Below, in pieces: positions 33,235 through 45,212 of a stretch of DNA of 64,000 bases; positions within the stretch are counted from its first letter, which is position 1, and the number at the start of each line of letters is the position of its first letter. Source of the DNA: Rhizoctonia solani (lineage: Eukaryota > Basidiomycota > Agaricomycetes > Cantharellales > Ceratobasidiaceae); NCBI RefSeq assembly GCF_016906535.1, contig NC_057374.1:248001-312000 (forward strand), in the 5' to 3' direction. The translations under genes were made by a program, and so were the position numbers. The notes under the pieces are model-generated. The model was not told the DNA's origin, ran no database searches, and worked only from the letters and a program-made list of their open reading frames with translations.

Positions 33235-35334
33235 TCAGACTACAAAGCATCGACCCCATTCGTCACCAAGCGACAATGGCTGACTATGCTCCACTCGAAG
33301 TGTGCCTCCAGGTCCGATACAATAAACGTTCTTGGGGGAGGGGAAGAGCCCGCGCAGATCAGATGGAACCCAGAAAACTAGCTGAGAATCGCGGTTGCGT
33401 GCCCACCCTTCGCTATCGATCCTCAGTCCACCGGCAATTGCACGATGGGGCTCCCTCTGATCTGAAGTAGGAGAGGTAGATTCTGATAAGTCATATACAA
33501 CGCCCCTTCCTGGTGCCTTCCATACTCGAATCGTCGAGTCATATGAGCCTGAGACGATGTATGCACCGTCGGGTGAACATGCCACGGAGTTAAAACAACC
33601 TTGACCTCCTTCCAGTGGCATACATGCAAGAAGACCATCTTCCACCCTCCACACGTGAACGCTTCGATCACCTAGGCCACATATGATGTGTTTACCGTCG
33701 GGTGAAAACACAACTGACCTAACAAAATTCGAATGTTTCGGGAGAGGACCGAGAACCAACTGGCCACTGTGCGAGTTAAAAATGCAGATAGTGCCATCCG
33801 CGGACCCAGAAGCAATGAGTCTGCCATCAGGCGAGAATGTCACCGAAAATATACCCCTCTCATGCTGCTGCGACCCAAACGGATCGAACACGAGTGATAG
33901 CGTCTGCGAGTCCCACATCCGTATCTTGCTGTTGCCACATCCAGAAATGATACGCTTGCCGTCGGGGGAGAAGACCGCTGAGTAGACCCCGCTATCATGT
34001 GTTCCAACAAGGTCTGTAGGTGTCAGAGTGCCATCGTCCACATGCCACATGCGTATGGTCTTGTCCTCGGAGGCAGAAACAACGTGCCTGTTATCGGGTG
34101 AGAACGACACTGACCATATCCTTTTCTCATGTCCTCGAAGTGGACCGGATAGCAGCTTGCCGCTTGTGGCATCCCACAGATGTATGCTATTGTTGTCGCC
34201 ACCAGAGGCAAGGTGCTTGCCGTTGAACGAGAAAGCTACCGAGAAGATCACGTCGGTGTGTGCGACAAGCGGCTCGAGGGCGGAAGTGCCATCGTATGTG
34301 TTGAACATGTAGATTGCTTTGTCTTCACCCGCTGCAGCGACGCGTGAGCCATCAGGCGAGATCGCAACCGAGTGGACAGTCTTGGTTGGTGTGTTTGAGT
34401 GTGACGTGTGAGATGATGTCGAGTGTAGTACATTCCAAATCTTGACGGTGCGGTCCCGTGAGCATGATATGACTCGTGTGCCGTCGGGTGAGAACGCAGC
34501 GGAGTAAACAAAATGGTCGTGTGTGCCAAGTAGACAAGGGTTGGAGTAGCCATTCTCTACATCCCATATGTATACGCACCGATCATAAGAGGCAGTAACG
34601 AGTTTGTCTCCAAGTGGCGAAAACCCAACGGATGTGATCCAGTTGTTGTGTACTTTAGGTGGGGAGTGTGTGGCTGTGCCGTCCTGTAGACTCCAGACGC
34701 GCAGATCGCCGGATGCATGGCCAGTGACAAGGTGCTTGCTGTTTAGCAAAAAGGCAATTGAATACACCCGGGATTGATTAGCACCAAATGGAAAAGGCAA
34801 TGATTTGCTGGTGGATGCATCATAGACAACAATGGGAGACTCATTGCTATACAAGCTACAGGCAATGTGTTTCCCATCAGAAGAGAATGCCGTGCAGTAG
34901 ACTTTATCAGGATGGCGTTTGATGGAGTTGGGTATTGGACTTCCGTTGCCACTGTCCCACATCCGCGTTGTCCGGTCCCAGGACCCTGAGAGGATGTACT
35001 TGCCGTTGGGTGAGAACAATGCTGACCTTGCTCCTCTGTTATGGCCCTTGATGACGTCATATACGTAACTACCTGTCTGCACGTCTTGCACAACAATTGT
35101 ACCGTCCTCAGAGCCAGAGACAAGCAAAAGTCCATCTGGAGAGAATGCTACGGAGTTCACGTGACTTGTGTGTCCTTCCAGGGGTCCAAGAGCTAGTGTT
35201 CCATTGTGGGCATGAAATATATGAACTGTGCCATTTTCAAATCCAATTGCAAATCAAGACCCGTTAGGCAAGAATGCAAATGAGAGAACATGCAAGGGCA
35301 TCTGCCATGTTGCAAGTAGTGCTGTTTGACTTTG
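33235..35334 (-). repeat. array of 14 WD40 repeats (two propellers' worth)
   Basis: The C-terminal part of the NLR-like gene stays open for over 640 codons (35253-33235). It has 13 WD40 units, with a 14th (VLSFAFLPNGS...VHIFH) split by the TGA at 35254. Each has an [ILV]-x-S-V-x-F-S-P-D-G start and a WD-type end (TRMWD, LRVWS, VYIWD, VKIWN, IRMWD). Fourteen units suit two seven-bladed propellers. The last unit is followed by a 90-residue tail that contains [12 protein letters not shown], a segment common at the end of these agaricomycete proteins. There is no ATG near the start of the open part, so it was not meant to be translated alone. Confidence 0.85.
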
Positions 35335-36601
35335 TTCCATTGCAGAGCCTTCTGGCCTTATAAGCTCTCAAGTACAACCCCAGTACTGGTTGTATACTGA
35401 GCTTGTCCAGTGGCAAAATGGCAATGCCAAGATGTATATATGTGGCGTCAACTCCAATACCAACCTGGCAGCATACGTTGACAAGAAGATCCACAAGTTG
35501 TTCAGCATCCTGATTAGATCTGATGGTGCATCTTTGACCTATCACTTGTCATCAGCCTTGTACTGATACTGCACTGCTCACATGCCTTACCATCAGCCAT
35601 GGCTTGAGCCCCAACAGCATGCTCATCCCTTTGTCCAGCGTGCGCTTCAGGCTGAGCACCTCCATCCAGAACAGCAGCTGCTGCAATAGGAATGCTTTCA
35701 GTCCATTGCGCACTGTCTCACAAGGCGCGCTCTTGACTACATGGTCTCCCCAGTGGTGCGCTACATATGACAACATTGGCAAGATTGACTGTGCTATTCA
35801 AGCTTCCAGATTGTGCACTTTGCTATTGGGTATAAACAATGTCTCTAGGCTACATATATTGAATTGTAATTGGCCTTGCATCACATGGAAGCACTGTTTG
35901 GCAAGCAGTTGGCTGTGCTTTGCTTTGTTGCAGTAGAACTTTGTCAACTGTGCCTTATCAAACATAAAGTCAGGGAACAATTCATGCAGCGTGGTAATCA
36001 TCTTGGTTGTTTGCAACATGTGTAACACCAAATACAAGGACTGAAGCAATATATTGGCCTTTGTTGCCTTGATCCCAGCCAGGGCTGCCAGTGTGTTGAT
36101 GTCCACCAGCTCCTGCGTGCAAATGGCAGTCCAGAGTATCAGTTGCATCTGTTGCTGCTTGCGGGCACTTCAACCAGATTGGTGTACTGCAGCTTCCAGA
36201 ATTGTGGTATGCAGGTTGTCAATGTCCAAGTTTTCATAGTCCAAGTTTGGTGACAAGCTGAGAATGGCCTCCAGCCAATCTGTATTGACCATGGTGCCTG
36301 TTTGTTGGACATATCAAACAGCGGTGGCGGCATATATGAATAGCCTTCTGGACAGCTTGGCAAGCTGGGTCAAGTTGTGCTCAGAGACGCTGCTGCCCAG
36401 CTCTTCACAAAGGTATAGCTCAATGTCTGCTTCCACCATTGACTTCTCAATCTTGTGTAGCATGCACATCAACTGGTTCAGGTTGGACTGGGCCTCAATC
36501 CTGTGGCAGATGTCTGGCTTGGGTTGACTGGTGATGAAGAACTTGAGTGGCAGGTTGGGAGTGATTCTGAAAAGTACATCTAGGATGGTTTGCACCCCGT
36601 T

Positions 36602-36772
36602 GTCCTGGACACGGTCACATGACCAGTACAAGTGGTTGCATGCTGGCCCAAGCCCAAATTTGGGGGGTAGCAGGTGTAATCATGGGTTGTCAGCAGAGGA
36701 ATAATAGGGCTCTATGGCTTAGTGGTCAAGCTGGTTCAATTCCGGCTAGTTCTATTTTCCTCTGTTTATGAC
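36602..36772 (+). other. tRNA-like insertion (A box, B box, T arm) inside the NACHT sequence
   Basis: 36715-36726 (TGGCTTAGTGGT) fits an A box and 36733-36743 (GGTTCAATTCC) fits the B box exactly. The T arm is complete: stem GCTGG/CCGGC around the 7-nt loop TTCAATT (36730-36746). A 7-nt strand with 5 of 7 possible pairs to 36708-36714 follows, then TTTT at 36755-36758. The anticodon arm is missing. Imperfect inverted repeats CAGAGGAATAATAG and CTATTTTCCTCTG enclose it. The segment lies between CACCCCGTT (36593-36601) and CACCCGTT (about 36772-36779), a possible target duplication. It could be a small Pol III retroposon or a degraded intron. Confidence 0.5.
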
Positions 36773-36946
36773 ACCCGTTCATGTTGTTGCATTTGTTGAG
36801 CGCGTCAATAACCACCACAAGCCCCTTTGTCTTTACATTCTCTGCTGTCAATAGTGGGTCTTTGATGAGTTGCTTGCACTGCCTTGTTGATCAACTGTGA
36901 CTTAATGTTTGACTGTTGCTCCAAAACCTCCAGTAATGTGGACCGG

Positions 36947-37408
36947 TGTTATGGATATGACATTTCTTCATTAATCTGTACTTATTTTATTAATTACACT
37001 AGTAACCTTACAGTAAACAAATGAGATAAAGATGCGAACTAAGGTTTTCAAGGTCCCTCTATCCAATAGTGACCTTTGCAAAACCTACAACCCTCAGGAA
37101 TACCCTCAATATGCAATGCCTTTTGCATATATGCTGTTTTCTCACTCATTTAAATATATATAAATTCAGCTGAGTAGATAAACAGTAACAAGTAATATTT
37201 CTCCTGTTTGTAGTATCTATTATTCAAGATTCTATCTTGTGGCTACACACAGAAATATTCAGGGTCCCCCCTGTTGCATAGGCAAGTGCTCCAGCACTTA
37301 ATCAGCCCTTAAGCGCCAATGCACTAAATGCGCCTTTTCTCCATCACCCAGGCATCCCACACTGCCAAGTCACTTGCTCTTAGGTGCGCCTGTTTGTGCG
37401 CTCCAGAA
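36947..37408 (+). repeat. 462-bp inverted repeat, left arm
   Basis: Begins TGTTATGGATATGACA and ends GCGCTCCAGAA. The reverse complement occurs at 51215-51677 with the same two end points. The outer edge abuts the truncated NACHT coding sequence. It has no coding capacity. It is either a terminal inverted repeat of a lost DNA element or one of two oppositely inserted LTRs; flanking target duplications are not visible. Confidence 0.8.
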
Positions 37409-38240
37409 CGCTGGGTCAAACTCCCAAAACGGACAACATTTGGCAGAGTTATGCCCCATTTACGGTAAGTACCCAATACAGCGGTATCCTACCTTTGGGA
37501 CTGTTTACTCCAAGGATGAAACACTTAGCCTTGGGACACCTAAGGACACACACAGGTAAATACTGCCTTGGGGCAAACATTGCCTTGGGGCAAATATTAG
37601 GAACTGTTGTTTGTTTACTATGTACCAAAGTATTGGCTCCCTCAAGTGTTTCAGTTGCCACATGTACCTCCTGTACCCCCTCTTGGTATCAATCATGTAT
37701 ATACTTGTTTGTGCGCCTTCTCAGGGTATAAAAGGACCCTGTGAAGATGCTTCTAATGCATCCTACTTTTATCCTACTTTTACTCTTATATATTGACATA
37801 TACACACAAGCCTTTAACAGCTTATCTGCGCATTTACTTTAGTGATTGACTCACTGTAAATAGCATAGGAGGTTATTTGGCGCACTAAGACCATAGGCCA
37901 GTCCCAACAGACACAGGGTAACCTATTAGTGTACTTACTGCGACCCTGTGCCCCTTGACTGTCACAGTTGTTGAGTTCAACATTGAGTATAGTGCAACGG
38001 TACTGTAAGGATTGTTGTGATTGAGTGATAGTGTTTCAATCCACCATACCCCCTATATTGTAGATAGCTTTATCTACAATATCTCATAAATCCTAGATAT
38101 ATTTTAGGTAAACCCCATAAGTCTTAAGTCTTACTTAAGCATATATAAGTCCTATACTCATTAGGCAAATCCTATAAATCCTGTACATTAGTCAGGTAAC
38201 CCTCTTACTTAAGGTACTATCCCAGAGACCTTAAGTATAC
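37409..38240. other. non-coding repeat interior, left part
   Basis: AT-rich sequence between the left arm and Gypsy copy A, with short internal repeats such as CTTGGGGCAAA (twice near 37563-37590) and CCTATAA/TCCTATA motifs near 38140-38180. A GGTATAAAAGG TATA element lies near 37725. No protein-coding frame. The TSD TATAC of copy A sits at 38236-38240. Confidence 0.5.
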
Positions 38241-38799
38241 TGTCGTACACCAACTGTAAGGTTGGGTACTTGCTAGTGGATGGGCGCTTACGGCTGTACT
38301 ACTACTGACAAAGCTTATCTAACTAACTACTAGGCTATACTACTGCCACGTAAGGTGGACTTCTACTATCTACTGGTGACAATGGGGCCTTAGGCCTGGG
38401 AGGTGTGGTGAGCGTAATAAAGGAGTTAACTTCTGTACTACTGGGGGGCCGGCTACTTAGCTGGCTGAAGGTCCTCCTCAATGGATATGAGACAAGGTAA
38501 AATCAACTTGGTGGTTCCAAGCAATTTTCCTGCTGTATATATAGACAGAGGCACACTATTTACATGGTCTGTGCGCGTGTGAAAAGAAGTACATATAACA
38601 AATGAGAAGTGTGCTGCGGGCTGCGCAGAAGCGTGGATTTCTCCTAAGCGCCCTTGGCACGGCATCTTGGCGCGGCATCTTGGCATAATAAGCGCCGAGA
38701 TCACGTGATCAAAAAACATGAGATAAACAGTTCGCAAAAAATGCTAAAATAATAGAAAAAATAGGCAAATTCAATGGTATATTTTTGGAGGTTATAACA
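38241..38799 (-). repeat. 3' LTR of Gypsy copy A
   Basis: 559 bp; on the minus strand it begins TGTTATAACC and ends in GTACGACA. Relative to the other LTR of A it has T where the partner has C in several CpG sites (for example GTACTTGC versus GTACTCGC, GGCTG versus GGCCG) and lacks one A in an A run. Confidence 0.95.
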
Positions 38800-38810
38800 T
38801 TGCCCCCCCC

Positions 38811-41800
38811 TTAAAGGCTCTTGGCGGCGACACAAGCCTTTTTCAGTCGTGACTTGTTGAAGCGTTGAATTTCCTCCTGGCTGTGCTCCAGGAGTTCTTC
38901 TGGTTCCCACAAATTGTCTTCTGGTCTGTAACCTTTCCATTTGATTAAGTAGAACCATTTCCCTTGTTGTCTTTTGGAGTCAATGATCTGCTCCACCTCA
39001 TATTCTTCTTCCCCTTCAATTGTTTCTGGAGGGGGTTGTTCCGGGAAGGGTTGACTGGGCAATTCATGAACTTTGGATAGCAGCCCTACATAGAATACGT
39101 TGTGAATTTTCAAGGTATCCGGAAGCCTCAGGCGGTACACGTGGCTGGATATTTGCTCTAGGACTTCGAATGGGCCTAGTCTCTTAGGGTCCAATTTGTT
39201 GGAGTTGGTTCTGAGCTCCACGTTTTTTCCATCCAGCCATACTTTTTTGCCAATTGCATATTCTGGAGTTATTCCCTTGATCCCTGCCATCCTTTCCTTT
39301 GTTAGCCTTAGAGCGGATTCCGCCTCCTTCCATTCTTGAGCTAGGGTGTCAGCTACGTGGTCGGCTTCTGGGACATTTGCCGGTACGTTGGATGGATTCA
39401 TGATGGGATCTCTTCCGTAGACAAGTTCAAAGGGGGTTTTCCCAGTAGCCAAGTGTCTAGCGTTGTTGTACGCGTATTCTGCTAACGGTAACCAGGTAGC
39501 CCAGTCTGAATGGTCTGCTGCAACGTAGGATCTGAGGTAGAACTCAATGAATTGGTTCACCCTCTCTGTCTGTCCGTCCGACTCCAGGTGGTAGGCTGAG
39601 GAGAAGGCTGGGTTGATTCCAAGGCGTTGGTACAGTGCTCTTAGGAATTTCCCTGTGAACGTTGTTCCGCGGTCTGAGACTGTTTTGACCGGTAATCCGT
39701 GTAACTTCCAAACATGGGTGATGAACAGGTCTGCTAGTCCCTTGGCTGTGACCTTTTTTGTGGTTGGGATGAAGTGACCAAACTTAGAGAAGGAGTCAAT
39801 TACCACTAGGATTGCATTGTATCCGTTCAACTTGGGGAATCCTGTGATGAAGTCGTAGGATATTGTGTGGAAGGGAAACAGGGGGACTTCTAAGGGCTTT
39901 AGGGAGATCACAGGAGCGTGTGCGCGGCGATTAGCTTGGCAGGTAGGACAGCATTCCACCCATTCCTTAGCGGATGACTTCATTCCTGGCCACCAGTAGT
40001 TACGGTTCAGGAGCTCTAGGGTTCTTTGTTGCCCGGGGTGTCCTGCCAGGGGGGAATCGTGGAATTCTTTAAGCAATTGTTCCTTGATGAGCTCTGAGTC
40101 TGGGACCACCAGTTTTCCGCGGTACCATAGGAGATCTTCTTCCCAATCATAGTCCCAATAGGCTTTCCTAATAGATGGAGGTGCATTGTCCGCATCTTCT
40201 GTCAGGAATTGGATAATAGGTTCTAGGGATGGGTCATCTTTCAGCTTATCTCGGATTTCTGTGACAATCTTGAGCTCCGTTTCTGATGTGTTGGCAAAGA
40301 CTTCTGCTGGTAACATGACTTCTGGCTTCTGGGGGGAATCAACATAGTCCGATCGTCTGGATAGGGCGTCTGGCTTTCCTGACTGTTTTCCGGGGCGGTA
40401 GTGGATCTCAAAGTTAAAGTTGCTCAGGAAGATGTGCCAACGTGCGTGTCTGCGGTTAAAAGTCCGTGCCTGCATCCAGTATTCCAGGTTCCTGTGATCT
40501 GTGAAAACCTGGATTGGCTTGTCTGTTGCTTCTAGGAAAATGCGCCATTCCTCCAGGGCCTTGATGATTGCTAGGAGCTCCTTATTGTGGGTATCATAAT
40601 TAGCTTCAGCCCCGGAAAAGGATTTAGACATATATGCTACTGGGTGCAACCAATTATCTGGACCTTGTTGGCTGAGTATAGCTCCCATTGCTACCCCTGA
40701 TGCGTCCGTTTCCAGATAGTAAGGCAAGTTGGGGTTCGAGTGGATCAGAACTGGTGCTTTGGTGACTAATGCCTTTAATTCTTGGAAAGCCTGTTCTTCC
40801 AATACGTCCCATGACCACGGTGATTCCTTTTTGGTAAGGTTGTGCAGGGGGCGCGCGACAGAGCTGAAGTTGGGAATGAAGCGTCTGAGGTAATTGACAA
40901 ATCCTAAAAAGGCCTGGACCTGCTTGACCGTTCTGGGTTGGGGCCACGACGTAACCGCCTCAATTTTCTTTTGGTCCATTGAGAACCCAGCTGGTGAGAT
41001 GACGATACCAAGGTAGTCCACTGTTGTGACATGGAAGTGGCACTTGGAGAGTTTGCAGAACAACTGGTTTTTCATCAACCGTGATAGAACTTCCCTGACA
41101 TGGGTTGGGTGGTCCTTGGGGTCTTCTGAGAAGATCAAGATATCGTCCAAGTAGATAACCACAGTGACGTCGATGAGGTCCCTAAACAAGTCATTCATGA
41201 AGTGTTGGAAGGCGGCTGGGGCATTGGTAAGGCCAAAGGGCATCACCAGGTATTCAAATAACCCGTATTTTGTTCTGAAAGCCGTCTTCCATTTGTCTCC
41301 TTCCTTAATCCGGACATTGTTATAACCCCAGCGTAGATCCAGTTTGGTGAACATCTTAGCATGCCTTAATTTGGCCATGAGGTTGTCTTGCCTGGGGAGC
41401 GGGTAGACGTTTTTATGAGTGACGTCATTCAACTTCCTATAGTCGACTACCAATCTGAGAGAGCCATCTGCCTTTTTGACAAACATTACCGGGGCGCCTG
41501 CGGAGGAAGTGCTGGGTCGGATCTTTCCTGTGGCCAATTCCTCTTCAATATGTTGTTTAAGGGCCTTAGATTCTGCGTCTGTCATGCCATAGATGGGACC
41601 AGGGGAGAGTTTGGCGTCAGGGACAAGGTCTATTGCAATATCATACTCCCTGTGTGGGGGTAATACCTTAAACTCTTCTTCGCCAAATACTCAGGCAAAT
41701 TCATGGTATTGTGAGGGGAGGTCTGCCATGGGGTCTGGGTTGGCTTCTTCTTCAGAGGCAATTCGGGCTTGCTCCGGAAATGTGACCAGGCCCTGTTGCC

Positions 41801-42353
41801 AGTCAATAAGGGGGGCTTCTGCTGTCAACCAAGTCATGCCTAATATAGCCGGGGTTTTGCCAATGGGGCAAACGAGAAAAGGAATGGAGTGGGAGTGGCC
41901 ATTGGCCGAGACCGCGAGGTGAACCTGGTGCCAAATGCAACCAGTCTGTGAAATGGTACTGTCTAACATTCTCACAACTCGTGGGTTTTTGAGTTGGGTT
42001 TTTGGGATTTTTAGGATTTCTACGACGGAAGGGGATATAAAGTTGGAGGTTGCTCCAGAGTCTATGAGGGTTTTTAGGGGTTCTGCCAGGTAGTTGTTTA
42101 AGTGTAAATTGATGTGGAGAAGTGGTTTTTTATTTGAATCTAAGGCAACAGATACAAATTCAACACAAGATACATCAGAAGCGTCTATTTTTGGGCTCAA
42201 GGGTTTGGCAGTTTTCCTTGGCCCTAATCTTTTCCCAACTCGTCCTCTGCTATTTTGGCCACCTCCTTGATCGTTGCCTTCCAGCCATTGGGACATTGTT
42301 TGATTCCATGCCCCTTTTGACCGCACTTGACGCATAGGCCAGACGCGCAACAA
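38811..42353 (-). pseudogene. pol of Gypsy copy A (one in-frame stop)
   Basis: The pol frame overlaps gag by 130 nt in the -1 frame and runs from 42353 to a TGA at 41691-41693; the second part, 41585-38811, is open for 924 codons. Before the stop lie the aspartic protease (LIDSGATSNFI) and GMTWLT. After it come reverse transcriptase (LRLVVDYRKLN, VVIYLDDILIF), RNase H (LETDASGVAMGAIL), the integrase HHCC zinc finger (HDSPLAGHPGQQ, CCPTCQANR), the DDE core (ISYDFITGFP, VSDRGTTF, SDGQTERVNQF), and a chromodomain (KGYRPEDNLWEPEELL) at the C terminus. Copy B reads an arginine codon where A has the TGA. A second change, HPESDGQ to HLESDGQ, lies in the integrase core. Confidence 0.9.
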
Positions 42354-42950
42354 CAGTCCCGTTCCTCCGGGGTGACGTAATTTGGGTCTTCTGATAGACG
42401 GACCCTTGTGGTGGTGGTGGAGGTGGTCGCAGTGACTGGGGCCTTAGCTGGAACCTTCTTGGGCCGGTTCTCCTTGTTTTCCTGACAAGTATTGTCTATT
42501 TTGACCAAGGCGGCAAATATAGCCTTGAGGTCATCATCTGGGATATTGTCCTTGGTGGACAGGAGTTCTTTGACCTTCCAATGAAGGCCGTGCGTGAACT
42601 GGGCAATGTACGCCTCAGTGTTCCAGTCAAGTTCCGCCATGAGGTTGCGGAATTCAGTGACGTACTCAGACGTGGTGGTTGTCTGAGTAAGCGCGGCAAT
42701 TTTTCTGGCGGCCGCCCTCTTTGCGTCTGGATTGGCAAAGGCTTCTTTGAATTTGGCCGTTAAGGCCGGGATAGTAGTTGGGGGGTTACCCTCGCCCTTG
42801 ATGATTGTCCCTATGATAGGGAGAGCCCAGTTGGCAGCCTTGTCAGTCATGTGGTAGAGGATCCACACAACCATTTGTTCTTCTTCGTCAAATTGATCTC
42901 AATGAAGCGCAACCCACAGTAGCATGCGGTCTAGCCACTGTGTTGCCTTT
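42224..42950 (-). pseudogene. 3' part of gag, Gypsy copy A
   Basis: Continues the gag frame begun at 49668 after removal of copy B; the first codons (ATQWLDRM) match copy B. A TGA at 42899-42901 interrupts it where B has a Gln codon. The rest has ILYHMTDKAANW, FKEAFANPDAKRAA, a MAELDWN segment, and a zinc knuckle CVKCGQKGHGIKQC. The frame ends with LGKD and TAG immediately after the run GGGAAAA, a plausible -1 slip site into pol. Confidence 0.88.
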
Positions 42951-43513
42951 TGTTACAAACCCCTTGATTATACCATTAGAATCGCCTGTTTTTTCTATTA
43001 TTTTTAGTATTTTTTACGGACTCTATATCTTTTGTTTTTCGATCACGTGACCTCGGCGCTTATTATGCCGAGATGCCGCGCCGAGATGCCGTGCCAAGGG
43101 CGCTTAGGAGAAATCCACGCTTCTGCGCAGCGCGCAGCACGCTTCCTTTTCCCACCATGTACTTCTTTTCTCACGCGCACAGACCATGTAGATAGTGCGC
43201 CTTTGTCTATATATACAGCAGGGAAATCACTTGGAGACCCCAAGTCGATTTTACCTTGTCTCTTACCCATTAGAGAAGGTAGTCAGCCAGCTAAGTAGCC
43301 GGCCCCTAAGAAGTTCTCAGACGCTCACCACCCCTTTTTACTCATCACACCTCCCAGGCCTAAGGCCCCCTCGCAGTAGTATAGAAGTAGTAGACCGCCC
43401 TAAGCGGTATTAGTATAGCCTAGGTAGTTAGTTACATAAGCAGTGTCTGTAGTAGTACGGCCATAAGCGCCCGCCCACTAGCGTGTACCCAACCTTACAG
43501 TTGGCGTACGACA
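42951..43513 (+). repeat. 5' LTR of Gypsy copy B
   Basis: TGTTACAAAC...GTACGACA, 563 bp. It contains CACGTGA near 43045, repeated GCCGAGATGCCG units near 43063-43095, a TATATATA box and the self-primer sequence. Short open frames within it occur in both LTRs and are not genes. Confidence 0.96.
43207..43254 (+). promoter_or_regulatory. TATA box and predicted transcript 5' end of copy B
   Basis: TATATATA at about 43208-43215 lies some 30 nt upstream of AAGTCGATTTTAC (43242-43254). That 13-mer is the exact complement of the primer-binding site at 43516-43528, just past the LTR. This is the arrangement expected if the RNA 5' end primes its own reverse transcription. Confidence 0.7.
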
Positions 43514-43515
43514 TT

Positions 43516-43528
43516 GTAAAATCGACTT
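43516..43528 (+). other. primer-binding site of copy B (self-priming type)
   Basis: GTAAAATCGACTT begins 2 nt after the 5' LTR. It lacks the TGG expected for complementarity to a tRNA 3' CCA end, and it is complementary to the LTR sequence 43242-43254. Confidence 0.7.
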
Positions 43529-44031
43529 TCTGTAGGCTTTGATCAACAAGGAGAAGGTCCCCTGTACTAGCACAAGGGAAATCACGTGATTGGGGCCACC
43601 TTGCGGGATATAATAATCAAAAATCCCCCACCCCACGTAGTACCAAATTGCTATAAGGCAGACGGATCCTAATCCCCCGCGTACCACGTGTTTCGCCGGA
43701 ACACAGTAGTTAGCAACCTTAGTCAGCTGAAACACCCGCTTGTAGAAAACCCGCTCATATCACGATTGCCAGATCTGTTGATTTGTTGTAGGGACTATCC
43801 AACGCTAGGTGCTTGACGCAAAGGTTTAGCGCCCACATACTACACAAAAACCGCCCATAAGTCCTGATATAGGCACCACTCCCCCACGCCGTTTCCAACA
43901 TTCCATCCACACGCTCTGGCGTCCCTCACCCATACTCCTGTCCCTCCAGCCGCTCCTCACGTTGTTCCATTCCAACCCACTCCCAACCGCCCTCTCGCAG
44001 CTCATCTCCCACTCCGAGAAACCTGTCAGGA

Positions 44032-45212
44032 ATGGAACCGGAGCCGTCCCCTACCGCTCTCCTCGAGGCTATCACAGCCCTCACCGCCACAGTCGGGTCC
44101 CTACAGGACCAAATCCGCGCCCAGAGCCAACAAATCACTGAGCTCAGGGCCATATGCAAGGAGACCGCAGACCTCCTTGGGGATAAGGACCAAGGAACAA
44201 CCCAAGCCAAGCCTGGCCTTTCGACTGGGCCTGTCACTCCTCCCACCCACTCGGGAGGAGAAACCCACACTCCAGGCACGGTTAGGCCTGGGCTCAAGGC
44301 CCCATTCCGGCCTTCAAGAGGAACCGGTTTCGACTCAGAGGAAGAGGAAGAACCAAGGCGGCCCAAAAAGGAGCCTCAGGGAACGCCTGCAAGACACCTG
44401 GGATCCCTTACCCCCTTTGACGCAGGGTCCAGCGTAAAGCGACCCAAGATGGATCTCCCAGACCCCTACAAAGGAGACACCAGGGGGCGTAAGGCCACTC
44501 AGTGGCTTGATAGAATGATGCTATGGGTAGCCCTCCATCAAGATCAGTTTGACGAAGAGGAGCAGATGGTTGTGTGGATCTTATACCACATGACAGACAA
44601 GGCCGCCGATTGGGCGTTACCCCTCATCGGGGCCATCATCAAAGGCGAGGGTAACCCCCTACCACCATCCAGGCCTTAACGGCCAAATTCAAGGAGGCCT
44701 TTGCCAATCCCGATGCCAAACGGGCCGCCGCCAGAAAAATTGCGGCTCTGTCCCAATCCACCACTACCTCCGAGTATGTCACGGAGTTCCGCAATCTCAT
44801 GGCGGAACTAGACTGGAACGAGGAGGCCTATATCGCGCAGTTCACGTGGGGCCTCCACTGGAAGGTCAAAGAACTGCTGTCCACCAAAGATAGCATCCCT
44901 GACGATCTCGAAGCCATCTTTGCGGCAGCGATTAAAATTGACAACATCCGCCGCGAAAATGAGGAGAACCGCCCTAAAAAGGCACCAGCCAAGTCCCCGG
45001 CCTCCGTGGCCACCTCCACTACCACCACAAGGGTCCGGTTATCAGAGGACCCTAACTACGTCACCCCAGAGGAAAGGGACCGCCGCCGCGCATCTGGGCT
45101 GTGCGTCAAATGTGGGCAGAAGGGCCATGGAATCAAGCAATGCCCCAATGGTTGGAAGATCACTCCCAAGGAAACTGCCAAGGTGGCCCAGGACGAATCG
45201 GAAAAAGAGTAA
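44032..45212 (+). pseudogene. gag of Gypsy copy B, one-base deletion
   Basis: Starts MEPEPSPTALLEAITAL, a coiled-coil-like segment, then an acidic linker (GFDSEEEEEPRRP), LPDPYKGDTRGRKATQWLDR and ILYHMTDKAADWALP. Around 44651-44660 the run is GTAACCCCCT, where copy A has one more base; this shifts the frame, and translation stops soon after (44679). The original frame resumes as ALTAKFKEAFANPDAKRAA and continues to the zinc knuckle CVKCGQKGHGIKQC, ending at 45212. Gag forms the particle and binds RNA through the knuckle. The lesion is in a homopolymer, so a sequencing error is possible. Confidence 0.85.

Larger units (their letters stand above)
33235..36946 (-). pseudogene. NACHT-WD40 (NLR-like) gene, 5'-truncated and decayed
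   Basis: Read from 36946 leftward, the coding sense starts abruptly inside a NACHT domain (STLLEVLEQQ). A Walker-B-like stretch [10 protein letters not shown] lies near 36800-36850. After a break come [39 protein letters not shown] and [14 protein letters not shown], the helical part after NACHT. Then comes a WD40 domain. No P-loop is left. The frame is cut by TGA at 36314-36316, 36170-36172, 35798-35800, 35368-35370 and 35254-35256, plus a frame change between 35798 and 35368. Each TGA is preceded by T, as if TCGA became TTGA. Such proteins are STAND NTPases used by fungi in self/non-self recognition. This copy cannot make the whole protein. Confidence 0.8.

Noticed and set aside
36700..36765. 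Functional tRNA gene
   Set aside because: The A and B boxes are only 6 nt apart; there is no anticodon arm, so no tRNA can form. Kept as a relic.
43032..43413. Short open frames within the copy B LTR, on both strands
   Set aside because: The same frames recur in the other LTR at 48715-49096. They follow from LTR sequence identity and have no protein signature.
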